Shown here piece by piece: positions 21,951 through 33,410 of a DNA stretch of 64,000 nucleotides (the stretch's first letter is position 1; each line of letters begins with the position of its first letter). A model generated the notes under the pieces. The model did no database searches. It was not told where the DNA came from and worked only from the letters and a program-made list of their open reading frames with translations. This stretch comes from Fragilariopsis cylindrus CCMP1102 (Eukaryota; Bacillariophyta; Bacillariophyceae; Bacillariales; Bacillariaceae), in contig FMBT01000363.1 of the NCBI GenBank assembly GCA_900095095.1, positions 62,001 through 126,000 of the forward strand. Direction: 5' to 3'. The position numbers and the translations under genes were made by a program.

Positions 21951-24900
21951 ATGGTTTTGTCAACTACTAGTACGACGGCAAAGATGAAAATGAAAGCTGC
22001 ATCAGTATCAGTAGCAGCAGCAGTAGCAATCACCCTGATAATGTGCCTAGTTTTCGCCGTCACCATTACCACTACAAACGCAATGGTCGTCATTCCAAAA
22101 GCAAGAATGACGACAACCAATAATAAAGGTGCAACATCGGCATCGGCAACATTAGCCTCCACTACCTCATCGTCATCGGCATCGTCGTCATCGTCGTCAT
22201 CATCATCTGACGATTTACTTCGTAAGTTAATCAATCAGCAGATAGGATCATCATCATTATCATCATCAAAACAATCTCCATCTCCATCATCGTATACATT
22301 TGATCCAACAACAACAATCAGCAGCAGCAGCAACAGTAATAATGACGACGACAACAAACACCACCACAACACACCAACAGCAACAGCAACACACGATGCT
22401 GCTGCTGTTGCTGTGAATGGTGTCAAAACATTCCCAACAACAACACCATCGAATAATGTATTACAACCAATACAAATCCAACAACAACAAATTCAATCAT
22501 CACCATTATTAGATGAGTATCGAGAATATGAAATATTAAGAGAAAGTAATTTAGAAAATGAGATATTAGAAAAATTCTTTTTTCAATCCGGATATCAACG
22601 TAAATTAATTATCGTCAATCGTTTTATACAATTATTCACGACACTCAATACCGCAAGAAAGGAATGGACTAATTCACAATTTGTAGAATATGAGGAAGTT
22701 CGTTTAGAAGCAAATTCGAAGGTGGATGATCCAGCAGCGGTACGTTTATGTGAATCTATTGCCTCATTAGGACCATTAGCTGTCAAGTTAGGACAAACAT
22801 TAAGTCAACGACCGGATATTGTGGGCAAACCAGCCTGTGATGCATTAAAACGATTACAAACACAAAATAGTCCATTTGCAAATGATATAGCCTATGCCTG
22901 TATTCGTGAAAGTTTAAATTATTGGAATCATCCATTAGCAGCCAATGATAATACTATAATTAAGGAAAATAATGATGATAAAAATGATAATGATGATGGG
23001 ACAACGGCTGCTGATTTGAATTCCAAGACAACAAATTCAAATATGAATAATTCAAACAATAATAAACCATTATTTCAATATTTATCCAAAGATCCAATAG
23101 CATCTGCATCATTGGGACAAGTATATAAAGCAACCACATTTGATGGGAATGATATTGCGGTGAAAGTACAACGTCCAGAGGCATTAAGTATAATAGCCAT
23201 TGATACACAATGTTTTCGAATTGTCTTTGATTTACGTTCCAAGTATATTGATATCACTGAAAAAATCAATCAATTATTTTCTACTTTTTCAACAACTACC
23301 AAATCCTCTGACTCATCCTCCAATCATACACCAGAAACTGGTATGACAGAAGATGAAGTACGTGCATTAGGCGATGAGGGAACAGTATCCGATGTTATTA
23401 ATCGAGTTGCAGCTGATATAAAACGTGAATTAGATTATAATATTGAAGCATCGAATTCTTATAAATTTAGAGATTCATTGCAATTTTTAGGGTTTGTCGA
23501 TACACCGGATGTTGTATTAGCTACCAATAAAATATTAATGACATCATTTGTCGATGGACATCATTTATCCAATTTAAATAATACAAAATCACAAATTGCA
23601 TTAACAAGAATGGCAGTGGAAGCATGTACAGCATCAATGGTCTTAACTGGATTTGTTCGTAAGTTAGTACTAGTATTTCTTCTCTCTCTAAAATACGATT
23701 CGATTCAAATTCTTATTCAGATTCAGATTTCATCACCCTCACATTTGGATATTTTTAATTTTTGTTCCTTCCTTCCTTCCCTCTTCTATAAAACACTAAC
23801 TAACTAATATACAATCACAAAAACAAAAGATGCTGATCCGCATGAGGGTAATTTAATGTTACGTACAAGAGATCAAAAAATTGTGTTCTTAGATTTTGGT
23901 TTAATGTCAGATGTATCACAAACTATTATGGAAGCATTTGCACGTGGTATACAAGCATTATTAAGTGAAGATTTTGATGTATTAACCGAAGCATTTATTG
24001 ATACAAATTTTATTACCTCACCTATCATGTACCGTGCTAAAACAACCGAATTGTGGAAAACATTACCACCAGCTGGTGTTAAATCATCACAAGAACAATT
24101 AGCAATAGAATTAGAAATTGCAATGAAAACAACTGATGGTGGACTTTCAAGATTTGGTTCATTAGCAACAGTATTAAATAAAAAAATCTCACCAAATTGG
24201 TTAGGTAAGACACTAACTTACTTTATAAAACGCGTCGTTATAGCCTTCCATTTATTTTCCTACAATCATATTTTGATTGAGTACAAAACGTGAAAATCAA
24301 AATAACTGTCTCACTTTTCTTTCCTTTACTTTGAATCAATCTTTCCATGTTTCTGGTCAAAAAACGCACACCAAAATCAGTATTTACACCACCATATGTA
24401 TTATTATTAGTAAGAACATTTTAACATTAGAAGGTATTGCAGCACAAGTTGATCCAGAATTTAATATATATGAAATGTCATTACCATGGGTTGTACGTAG
24501 ATCATTAAGTCCAAGTACAGATAAGGGTATAGATGTTTAAGAAATACAATACTAAAATCTAATAATAAAATACAATGGGAACGATTATTAGATTTAATTA
24601 ATAGTACCACTAATAACAGTCAAGAAAAAGAAGAAGACGATGACGATACTACTTCGGCGGTTGCAGTTACAGAAACAGTTGAAAGCAGTGTCTCGCTGCC
24701 GACACAATCCTCGGCGTCGTCGAGTACAGTAGTAACAGCTTCAACAAATGAAACGCCACAACAGCAACTGCTACTACGAGCGTTTCTCCAATCGCTTCGT
24801 CATTGTCTCCACTAGAAGATCACGAAAACGAGAAAGAACTGAACGAACAAAAACAAAAGGAATATGCCGATTCACGTAATGCAGCAATGAAAGATGCCGT

Positions 24901-25264
24901 TGGTACATTGTTGGGTTCTACAGAAGGAAAAGCATTACGTGGTGTACTTAAAGATTTAGATACACCTGATTTGATATGGAAATTAGGTTCTATAGAGGGA
25001 CGTCCGATTCTTAAAATGGCAACAACAAAAGTTGTAAATTCATTTTCATTATTTACATCAACTCGAGGTAGCAGTAGTAGTATTATCAATGAGAAGGTTG
25101 CTGTGCTTGTAGAAGATATAAGACCAATATCAGAAGAATGCAAAGAACTGAGAGAACGACAAATACAAAGAACGAAACTTGTAACACGTTTATTGGTAAA
25201 GAAACAATTGAAATCATGTTTATTTAGTTTTAAAGGTGCTATAGGAACATCACGTTTATATTAG
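21951..25264 (+). CDS. ABC1/ADCK/UbiB-type atypical kinase, with two frame breaks near the 3' end
   Basis: Exons 21951-23658, 23830-24204 and 24431-25264; both introns are GT-AG and keep phase. Signature elements are present in order: VKLGQTLSQRPD (KxGQ, about residue 278), the Ala-rich-loop equivalent ASASLGQVYKA (about 385), the lysine in IAVKVQRP, and the motif VHADPHEGN reconstituted exactly across intron 1. FLDFGLMS follows. These define the ABC1K family, which act in quinone and lipid metabolism of plastids and mitochondria. A hydrophobic N-terminal segment (VAAAVAITLIMCLVFAVTI) ending in TTTNAM suggests secretory or plastid import. In exon 3 the frame breaks at 24535-24540 (GATGTTTAAG reads V-stop; one added base gives DVLRNTILKSNNKIQW) and again at about 24740-24800. 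The C-terminal part, GTLLGSTEGKALRGVLKDL, is intact. Confidence 0.88.
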
Positions 25265-25524
25265 GAATGATACAAATTACAACATCAATACTGATACAGA
25301 AAATGATACGTAAATTACTACTGTTAACTACAACAAGGGAAAAACCAAAAACAAAATCACCTTTATTTTAAGAACAAGTAGAAATAATATAAATAAAAAA
25401 TTTACTAACTTACATTCAGTCCTTAGATTGGTGTTCTATTTTACTTGTCTATTTTCCTAAAAAGGATAATAGTTTCTTGGGCAATCCAATCTTCGTAGCT
25501 GTACGTTGGTGCGTTCCGATCGTA

Positions 25525-27021
25525 TTATGGACATCGTTTGTTACGGTTTAATTTGTTTTCATCATCCTCTCTCTCTTTTCGTTTTCGCTTCATTGGATTA
25601 GAAGTTGCCATCAAATGTCGTTGTTTTTCACACTATGCATATCATTATCGCTGCTGCTTCCACCGTCATTACTTTCGTCTTTTTTATTGTTGTTTCGTTA
25701 GACTCCGACTTCAATGATGTCAGTATCGATGAGGACGACATTAGTTTCATTACAATATCAGGTTCTCTCCGCAACAAAAAATACACACAATCTAAATGAA
25801 TATTCTCATCAATGGCTGCTGTTATCAGCGCTCAGTAATGTTGATTGGTGTGTCCGAATACTAATAAGGATGCCTTCTACGACCTTCATCACTGCTTCGT
25901 ATCCAAATTCTTTACAAGCTAATTGGAAGGGTGTCCTACTGAAAGTATAACTTTTCTTGAAGAATAACAAACTAATACCTTTCTTTTTAGGATAATAACG
26001 AATTCCATATTCGAATACCATCCCAAAGTTTTGAATGGTATATGTCGCAGCAAAGTGAAGTGGCAGCTTTCTAGTTTGTCCGTCTGTTTTGATTAAAGAG
26101 GTTGGATCCCATTCAACTAAAAATCGAAATCTTTTTTCTGAGATGACATGGCGGCATCTACACAATATCACCACTAAACCATACTTCTTGATATCTTCTT
26201 TCTTGAGATAACCCATTTGTCTCAATTGTATCATCACATTAAGATACATGTGGTCTGAATGTTGACGATTTTTCATGTCGTTTACGAGGAACTGTAGGAT
26301 ATTATACCCAGTTGTATCTACAAATAATAATCCTCCTCTTTCTTTTTCCTCAAACAAGCCGAGCTCTAATGCTAGTCGAGCTAGGAGGGGAATAAAAGGA
26401 ATGGCCTTCTCATAGGTGCAAGCGATTGCTAATATTGAATGGGATATCTATTGAAAGGTCCTCCTCTTCTTGACAGAACTTCTGGGAAAAACCGTAAGCA
26501 GTTTCAATTTCAGTTTCTGTATCACGGTCGCTATTTAAACCACAATAAACATGATCGTCATCATCGACATCGACAGTGTTTCTGTCACAAAGCATATTAT
26601 AGAGATCATCTTTAGTTGTAGTAAGGAATTCTTCAACCAATTCATCAATTTCATTTCTTGTACTCAAATCAAATGGATCATTCTGTTTAAGGATTGAAAT
26701 TAAGTTGACGCGTTGTCTTCTAACTTCAGCATCATCATCATCATCATCATCATCGTCATCGTCATCACCGTCATCATCGTAACCATCGTCACCATCGTCA
26801 CCATCGTCATCATCAGGAAATTCGCTGTCAAATAGGGTAGAAACGATAGTAAGGAATTCTTCAACCAATTCGTCAATTTTATTTCTTGTACGCAAATGAA
26901 ATTCATCATGCTGTTTAAGGACTGAAATTAATTCGTCGCGTTGTCTTCTACCTTCAGCAGCAGCAGCAGCAATTTGTTCTGCTGGTTCTGCTTGTTGTTG
27001 TCGGTCGTCTATCTCGTCCAT
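25525..27021 (-). CDS. Ankyrin-like diatom family protein, frame-broken
   Basis: The ATG is at 27021. The N-terminal part contains a duplicated segment of about 40 residues, RRQRDELISVLKQ...KIDELVEEFLT and RRQRVNLISILKQ...EIDELVEEFLT, separated by an Asp/Gly tract. After a frame change near 26415-26450, TYEKAIPFIPLLARLALELG is followed by RGGLLFVDTTGYNILQFLV, QLRQMGYLKKEDI, KRFRFLVEWDPTSL, LPLHFAATYTIQNF and TPFQLACKEFGYEAV. These last are ankyrin-type helices of a large diatom family. Two further one-base breaks near 25855 and 25830 lead into ITAAIDENIHLDCVYFLLRR. The C-terminus ends in a basic NPMKRKRKERE tail near 25560, a possible nuclear signal. An intron could explain the first break but not the last two. 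Function is unknown; it is probably a protein-interaction protein. Confidence 0.7.
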
Positions 27022-27497
27022 GATCCTTCCTTTCTTTTCGTAGGACTATGTAGTGTACTACAATGAACAAAAATCAATTGAAATACAGTGTGTAAGTACT
27101 TTGTAGTAAGGAGTTAACGTTAGCTTGCTTTCGACGCCGAAAGTGGTGCTGCTGTGGGTAGAGTTTAGTGTGCTTGTTCGTACCTTGTGTGCTACGTTCG
27201 AATTTCGAATTTTAAATTTCAAATTGAATATATTAGTTTCTTTTTTTTAAACCGAAATTTAATTCGCCGATACACGCGGGTCGAACATGGTCCAGAATAG
27301 AAAAAATATTTCTGAAAATCGAACAATCAAGAACAACAACACAAAACACAACATCCAATTCGTCGTCCGTTGCGATCCTTACTAACCCTGTCATTCTGCC
27401 GCTGGACTATCAAAATACAGTAACTTGCGCTTGCCATCACGTTGCTATCGTCACCACTATCATCGTTGCCTCCGCCGAATAATAAGAAAGGTGAAAA
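27022..27497. promoter_or_regulatory. Shared divergent upstream region
   Basis: A 476-bp gap between two divergent starts (27021 minus, 27498 plus), so it must contain both promoters. No specific element can be defended. Confidence 0.4.
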
Positions 27498-28565
27498 ATG
27501 AAACTAGCTAGTAAAAACAACAACACCAGTAGTAAAAAGAAAAATCGTAAACGTTCTGCTCCTGCGCCAATTATTGATAATGTTATTGCAACTAGAACAC
27601 GTCGTAAAACGAAAAAAATCGCGTCGACATGGGATTTAGAAACACCTATCATTATTGAGATCGTTAGTTGGTTAGATCAAGATAGTTTAATGAATTTGAG
27701 TTTGGTTTCAAAACAATTAAAGAATATTATTTGTGGTAAGGAACCTGGAAATAAAAATAAAATTATTCCTGTGTTTGAAGTCGCTGGAACTTCGCCAGAA
27801 ATATTATATCAAAATCTACGCCACCATTTCAAGAACAAGAAGACAAAGAAGAAGTTACAAGATTATACTATTATGAGATTCAAGGATTACAATAAGTGCA
27901 ACGGCGACGCAGGACGTAGCACCGATTATTCTGATTATGAATTAGTACAGATCATCAATAATATTTTAACACGGATCATGAATAATATTTGTCTTAATGG
28001 AATTACGTTGTTAGATTTTTCTTCCTTATCTCCAGACACAAAACGTAATCGTGATAGGCTCGTTCTCCCAAATACCCTTTCGCGTATATTACCAAAGTTA
28101 CGTGAAGTCAATTTTTCAAATACGTGTATTGATGGATGGATCCTTTCGAACTTTTCGAGATTTTGTCCTCTATTGGAAAAAGTCACATCCAATGATGCTA
28201 AGTATATCGCAGTGGATGGGGAAGATATGTTTGGGGAATTTGGGGCGCGACATTCGAATGTTCTAAAAGAAATGTATATAGATAATACTGTATTTCTTCC
28301 CATCTCTTACTATAGAGAAAAATTTGACGACTTGAATGATCATCCAGAGATTTTTATATTCCATAAATGTTGCAAGGCTATTGAACGTGTTTCGATTCGC
28401 AACGCAAGAGAAAACGAGTACACAGATAGTACAATTTCTCAAAATAAATTAATCAAATTTGTTCGGAATGCTCCACCAACGTTACGTTGGTTTCGAAGTG
28501 ATCTAACATTAGATAATATGACAATGCTTCGATTGGAACGACCTGGAATTGAATTATTGAATTGA
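27498..28565 (+). CDS. F-box protein of a diatom-expanded family
   Basis: 355 residues, single exon, ATG at 27498. The N-terminus is basic (KKKNRKRS, RTRRKTKK), giving a possible nuclear signal. Residues about 46-80 (WDLETPIIIEIVSWLDQDSL, then LSLVSKQLKNII) are a good F-box, the Skp1-binding motif of SCF ubiquitin ligases. The rest has irregular leucine-rich-like units (LREVNFSNTCIDGWIL, FCPLLEKVT, LKEMYIDNTVFLP, IERVSIRNA). The end, LIKFVRNAPPTLRWFRSDLT then RLERPGIELLN, matches my recollection of a large F-box-like family in polar pennate diatoms. The substrate is unknown. No frame break. Divergent from the ankyrin-like gene. Confidence 0.78.
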   Translation: MKLASKNNNTSSKKKNRKRSAPAPIIDNVIATRTRRKTKKIASTWDLETPIIIEIVSWLDQDSLMNLSLVSKQLKNIICGKEPGNKNKIIPVFEVAGTSPEILYQNLRHHFKNKKTKKKLQDYTIMRFKDYNKCNGDAGRSTDYSDYELVQIINNILTRIMNNICLNGITLLDFSSLSPDTKRNRDRLVLPNTLSRILPKLREVNFSNTCIDGWILSNFSRFCPLLEKVTSNDAKYIAVDGEDMFGEFGARHSNVLKEMYIDNTVFLPISYYREKFDDLNDHPEIFIFHKCCKAIERVSIRNARENEYTDSTISQNKLIKFVRNAPPTLRWFRSDLTLDNMTMLRLERPGIELLN

Positions 28566-29736
28566 AGAGAAAAAAATTACAATACATAGTATAATACAGC
28601 AGAAAAGTAAGAAAGTTTGTTCATACTTCGATTGATTTGATGAAGATTCATTCGATTCGATTGATTCGCAATTCGACTGACTGATTGATTCCTCGTATTA
28701 TAGACTAAGTTGCTACTCTTCACGAGCTACAATTTCTCTAGGATGGGTACTCTCTTAAAAATGAAGTAGGCGAACCTGGGATCCTAGTAATATATATATA
28801 TATATATATATATATATCCATATATAAATACATTTTTATATTATATTCTAGCATACTGAAGTCGTACTGCAGAACTAATAGTAATATAACTGATAAAGGC
28901 ATTTGGTTGGTGCAGATTTCGTATTGTGACTAGTCTATTGTATTGAAGACCATATCTTGTTGTACTTTACTTGGAAGGGTCCCTGTCAGGTTCCTGAGCG
29001 GCTGAGGGGGTCCCTGTTGGGTGGTCCCTGTCCGGGTTTTGTGACCAGGGACCCTACCAACGATTTGCTGTGAAATGCGATAATTGATATAACATGATGA
29101 TGATTTCAAATGTATGTCAACTCCTCTATAGTACTCCGTCACGTTTTGCCATATGCACGCACGTCTTTCATTAAAGCTTCGCCGAATGAAAAATCTGATA
29201 GCCGTAAGACATAATATTCTAAGATAAGAAACAAGCGAAATATGAAAGATGAAATCATCTACTGTATGGGACAGAAATATCGGAATTTAAAAAAGCGCGA
29301 TACGGCGATTTGGCGCGATTTCAGATTCCTCAAATCGCATAACCGCACTACGCATGCGACCACTAAAAAAATAAGAAGAACAACTATTGAGTACTGTATT
29401 CAATGACTCGACTATTTGACTTCGAATTAATCGTATCTAGAATGATGAATGAATGAATCATCACCCACACACCCTATGGTATATTGTTTTCTATGCAACT
29501 ATGATGGCGTTCAGAAAATCTATGGAAATTATGTTATCTATTTACTGTTCAGGCAGGGCTGCAGCTCTCCTATCCTACTCTTGCTCACTGAATGTGATGA
29601 GTGTGATGAGCGCACGAGTTTGTAAGAAAATGGTGCAAAAATAAGAGAGTAAAGAAAGGGAGAGAGGCGTCTAGTGTGGGGCACTTCACTTTTTGGCACT
29701 TGATGAATTAATGTATTGCACTCGTATCATACTATC
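28566..29736. other. Intergenic region with TA microsatellite and GGTCCCTG repeats
   Basis: No supported gene. It holds a (TA)n run near 28790-28817. Around 28976-29055 there are three close copies of GGTCCCTGT plus one inverted GGGACC; a related GGGTCCCT pair occurs at 42148-42175. Confidence 0.45.
28790..28817. repeat. (TA)n microsatellite
   Basis: Uninterrupted alternating TA of about 28 bp. Confidence 0.9.
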
Positions 29737-30399
29737 TTATATGTCTTCGCAATCATCATCAACAACATCATCATCATCATACATAATGTAATCTTCAATT
29801 TCTTTCCTATCTTGTAATGCAATTCGTTCTGCAAGGAACTGACATTCATTAGATATGCTATTGTATGCATAGGCTATCGCTTCGTCGTCATAATAGTCAC
29901 CTAAATATTGTGTTTCTTGTTCAATAAAAACTTCTTCTAATGCACCAAATCTGAAACTTTTCTTACGGAGTGCTACCAATTCCAACCCCCCTTCTAATCC
30001 ACGCATACATAATGAAGATTCATTACTGTTATTATCATTGCTATGCTTATTGTTATTGGAATGCTGATAATGAACATGAACACTACCATTAGCAGCATAA
30101 TCCAGTAAGCATTGACCAAGTCCATCCAATTGTTTAATTTTCATCTGATTCCTATCTTGGTAACGAATTTGTTTCTTTATTACAAGATTCCTTTGTTTAA
30201 TCATTAAGAATTCGTAATCTTGTAACCAGTAGCTGCATCTTTCTTCATGTGTCAATGAATGGCGTGATATCGTTTTCTTCGTAGAAACTTTTGGGAAGAA
30301 TCTTACTGATCTTGCACCTTTTCGTCGCTGTAATAACGCTAGTGAATCAAAAGTAGCAGCAGGTGTATCATACGATGATGGCAGTAGTATTGACGCCAT
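29737..30399 (-). CDS. Hypothetical diatom family protein (VRF...RGLE family), paralogue 2
   Basis: 220 residues starting at the ATG at 30399 (MASILLPSS). The order is ARSVRFFPKVSTKKTISRHS, then LTHEERCSYWLQDYEF, MRGLEGGLELVALRKKSF, and a charged C-terminal helix IEQETQYLGDYYDDEAIAYA. A further helix-like stretch, LAERIALQDRKEIEDY, and an acidic tail close it. The order and several residues (VRF, W, RGLE, AYAY) match the gene at 17820, so they are paralogues at low identity. Function is unknown. The Asp-rich end is encoded by a GAT/GAC repeat. Confidence 0.68.
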   Translation of the reverse strand: MASILLPSSYDTPAATFDSLALLQRRKGARSVRFFPKVSTKKTISRHSLTHEERCSYWLQDYEFLMIKQRNLVIKKQIRYQDRNQMKIKQLDGLGQCLLDYAANGSVHVHYQHSNNNKHSNDNNSNESSLCMRGLEGGLELVALRKKSFRFGALEEVFIEQETQYLGDYYDDEAIAYAYNSISNECQFLAERIALQDRKEIEDYIMYDDDDVVDDDCEDI

Positions 30400-31560
30400 A
30401 ATTGATGATGAATGTGAATGGATCAATCAATCGAAATCAGATGCAATTAATCACAGAAAATTGTTAAGGCAGAAAAATACATCTACTATTTTATTAATCT
30501 TTACCACCATTTTGGACGTTATTTTTTTAAAACATTACATCATCGTCATCATCTTTATCAGCATGATCATCAATGACATGGTATTTAGGCGATGCATAAT
30601 TCAAGGCAGATTTTACTTCATGAATGCGCGAGTTCGAGAAGAACACAAATAAGAAGTGATCGAGGAGTCGACGACTTGATTTCATCTTGTGTTTTATTTA
30701 TTTTTAGTAGTGGTAAAGAAGTTGAAAAGGCAATAATGTTTAAACGAAAACACTTATGGAAAAGATTTCATTCCTTGCGAAATATTTTACACATAATGAT
30801 GTTGTAATCACAATTACATCATAAGAAGTAAATAATGAAGGGAGATTCTTAAACGTGCGTACTTTACTAGTATCGCCTAAAAAGTTACTGTAGTCGTAAA
30901 TATTCTTGGAGTAGCAGTGACTCTCATACCGGCGATTATCGGAGTAAATCCTTGGATAATAGTTATGATGATGAGCATTGGAGTAGTAGAAGTAGTAGTA
31001 GTGATTCCCAAAGTGGCGGTCACGATATCGACGGGAGTAGGTCATCAGATAGCTATTATGACGTTTGGAGAAATTGGGCTCTTACATATATAATAGGATA
31101 TCATAGTGGCAGTAAGAGTAGCAAGAGCGACAACAACAGCAGCAAGTCTTAAAATATTACCACGACAACAACGACGACAACCTTTAGAAACGATAGAAAA
31201 TCACTCTGCAGTATAGTTAATGGAGAGTAATCATCGATACAGAATAATATCACGACATTGAAATGACATATTTTAAGCATAAATGATGTACAGTACTACA
31301 ATATTCAATCACTTTGACCCAACAAGTATAACTGTTTCAAGTAATCCTACTAAGATTACCAATTACCAATTACCAATTATATATATATTACATTGGCTGC
31401 ATTATTACTATATCATGGTATGATTTAAAATGTTGTCATACAAACTCATTGTCGTTAGATAATCATTACCATATTGTCTTCTCGTTACACAGTACTATAT
31501 AATTTTTCATGAATCAATCATATCTCATCTCTCTCTCTCTCTCTCTCTCTCATTCTTCAT
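30400..31560. other. Intergenic region, possible Ser-rich exon inside
   Basis: No confident gene. It contains the Ser-rich frame listed separately, a threefold ATTACCA repeat near 31355-31376, and a (CT)n tract at about 31526-31550. Confidence 0.35.
30873..31152 (+). CDS. Ser/Gly-rich C-terminal exon (tentative)
   Basis: A frame open from just after a TAG at 30870-30872 encodes KYSWSSSDSHTGDYRSKS, then SYDDEHWSSRSSSSDSQSGG and a second degenerate version, before a stop at 31152. The internal W-S-S-S...G-D repetition is unlike the usual shadow frames. There is no suitable ATG nearby, so at best it is a last exon; it could also be chance. Confidence 0.22.
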
Positions 31561-33003
31561 TCATACAAAATCTGCTACTAGCTCATCCAGAAATTTCCAT
31601 AACTTCTCCTGCAACAGTTTCGTATCTCGTTCGTTGTCGTCTTCGGCAAACAATTTGTGATCCTCTTTCATTAATGTCGATTGGGGATGAAAATATTTTC
31701 CACGAATGTTATTTTGGTGTAAATCACGCGTGGAAGTTCCGAGATACAATAGTGTCAATGCTGCTTCCTCGGGTGTCCACATAAAATATTGATGTACTGT
31801 ATTGAACAATGACCAGAATAATAAACTGTAACTATAGCCAGTAGTAGAGCTGCCTGCTGTAGAGTTGGTGGTGGTGGTGGTGGTGTCTGTCCAAATTTTT
31901 GTTGCCACTGCACCAGGATTGGCAGAATTGGCATAAATAATAATTTCGTCAGCATAATCATCGTCTGCATCATTATTGTTATTATTAGCACTATCGAGTC
32001 GTGACGTGAGTTCTTTTGTCCATAAAACCTGTGCTAATTTTGATTGATGATACAAATTGGGATCTTTTGAAATTGCCGAATTCAATGTTTTTATATCGGT
32101 AGCAACCTTGTAGGGGAATTCACATAAGTACGATACAGCTGATGATGTTGATACGATACGAATAGGAATAGGCGTTGTTGGTGTTGTTGTTGTTGTTGTA
32201 CGTGTAGGACGAATATTGTTATTCATATTCATGGGTTGTTCGACTAGTAATTTATACATCAAATGATGTCCAACTACATTGGTAGCAAATATTTGTTCAA
32301 TCCCATCTTCACTTAATGCAAGACGTGATTCTGACGATGATCCATCATCATCGCTATCATCAGCATATTTGATACCGGCATTGAAAAACAACATATCAAC
32401 GAGTTGATGTTGATGTTGATGTTGATGTTGATTGTGGTTGGCATCGTTGTCATTTTCATTGTCGTTATTTTTGGCTTGTTGCTGGTAATTATTATAATCG
32501 ATACAAAACTTCTTGACACTTTTAAGGGAGGACATATCAACTGTCATGGTCCGTACTAATAGTCCTACATCACCACTTTCATCATCATTATCATCATCGT
32601 TGCCCTTATTACGCTTCTTCTTATTTTCGACGACCATGTCATCGTTAAGAATCTTTGTAGCAGCTGCTGCACATTTCGAAGGATCTCGACAGGCCATAGT
32701 GACAGTGACTCCCAATCGAGCAAGTGCCAACGAAAGTTCATATCCAATCCCTGAATTGGCACCGGTCACAATAGCTGTTTGTCCATGAAGTTTATTCTGA
32801 TTCTGGTTGTTATCATCATTATACAATTCCTTAAAGGAAAATCCCCATTGATCCTCGTTAGAAATTGTCCAGGGATACAATCCGACAAATGCTGGATGGA
32901 ACGAAGATAAATATTGATACAATCCCAAATGTTTTGGAATAGGCGTCGCAGTCAAAAAAAGAAAAAATAATAAGGCCTCAATATAGATGGGAATTTTGAC
33001 CAT
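31561..33003 (-). CDS. Short-chain dehydrogenase/reductase, membrane-anchored
   Basis: 480 residues, ATG at 33003. Residues 5-20 are hydrophobic (YIEALLFFLFLTAT), a likely signal anchor. The classical SDR set is complete: cofactor loop TGANSGIG at 80-87, NAG at 208-210, catalytic Ser in STSSAV near 287, and YHQSK giving Tyr318 and Lys322. The arginine in CRDPSK after the second strand favours NADP(H), which is inference. The layout with a long N-terminus and a C-terminal region after PGAVAT resembles retinol-dehydrogenase/WW-oxidoreductase-like SDRs; the substrate is unknown. Low-complexity inserts lengthen the loops (Asn/Asp near 135 and 180-200, His/Gln near 190-200, Thr near 270). No frame break. 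Confidence 0.87.
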   Translation of the reverse strand: MVKIPIYIEALLFFLFLTATPIPKHLGLYQYLSSFHPAFVGLYPWTISNEDQWGFSFKELYNDDNNQNQNKLHGQTAIVTGANSGIGYELSLALARLGVTVTMACRDPSKCAAAATKILNDDMVVENKKKRNKGNDDDNDDESGDVGLLVRTMTVDMSSLKSVKKFCIDYNNYQQQAKNNDNENDNDANHNQHQHQHQHQLVDMLFFNAGIKYADDSDDDGSSSESRLALSEDGIEQIFATNVVGHHLMYKLLVEQPMNMNNNIRPTRTTTTTTPTTPIPIRIVSTSSAVSYLCEFPYKVATDIKTLNSAISKDPNLYHQSKLAQVLWTKELTSRLDSANNNNNDADDDYADEIIIYANSANPGAVATKIWTDTTTTTTNSTAGSSTTGYSYSLLFWSLFNTVHQYFMWTPEEAALTLLYLGTSTRDLHQNNIRGKYFHPQSTLMKEDHKLFAEDDNERDTKLLQEKLWKFLDELVADFV

Positions 33004-33410
33004 GATAATAATGGTTTATATTGTGTTGTATGTTGTACGTTGCGTGTTGTGTTGTGTTGTGTTGTGGAAGCTGTGGATAGAGTAGAGTAGGGGTTTCGTT
33101 TTGTTCTGTGTAATTTATTTGAATCTGTATTCGTTTATCAACTTCTTAATTTGGTTAGGCACCGCTTTGGTCCCATTGTCAAACTTCGTTGTCGTCGAAA
33201 TTATTTTCACTAGCACTGTACGCGAAAAAAGAACAGTGTTTGTTGAATAAAATTTTATTACTTATTGTGATCTTGTTTTTAGGGAATAAAATATAGGATC
33301 TTCACAATGTGGTAGCGCATATCAGCGAAAGATTTTGATTCATTCTTGTTCTTTAGGGACTGAATAGATTACAGTCTACTCGCGTTAACAAATACAAGTA
33401 GTTCCACAAG
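33004..33410. other. Upstream region of SDR gene
   Basis: No gene. It contains a GTTGT/GTGTT-rich stretch just upstream of the SDR start (33025-33065). Confidence 0.4.
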
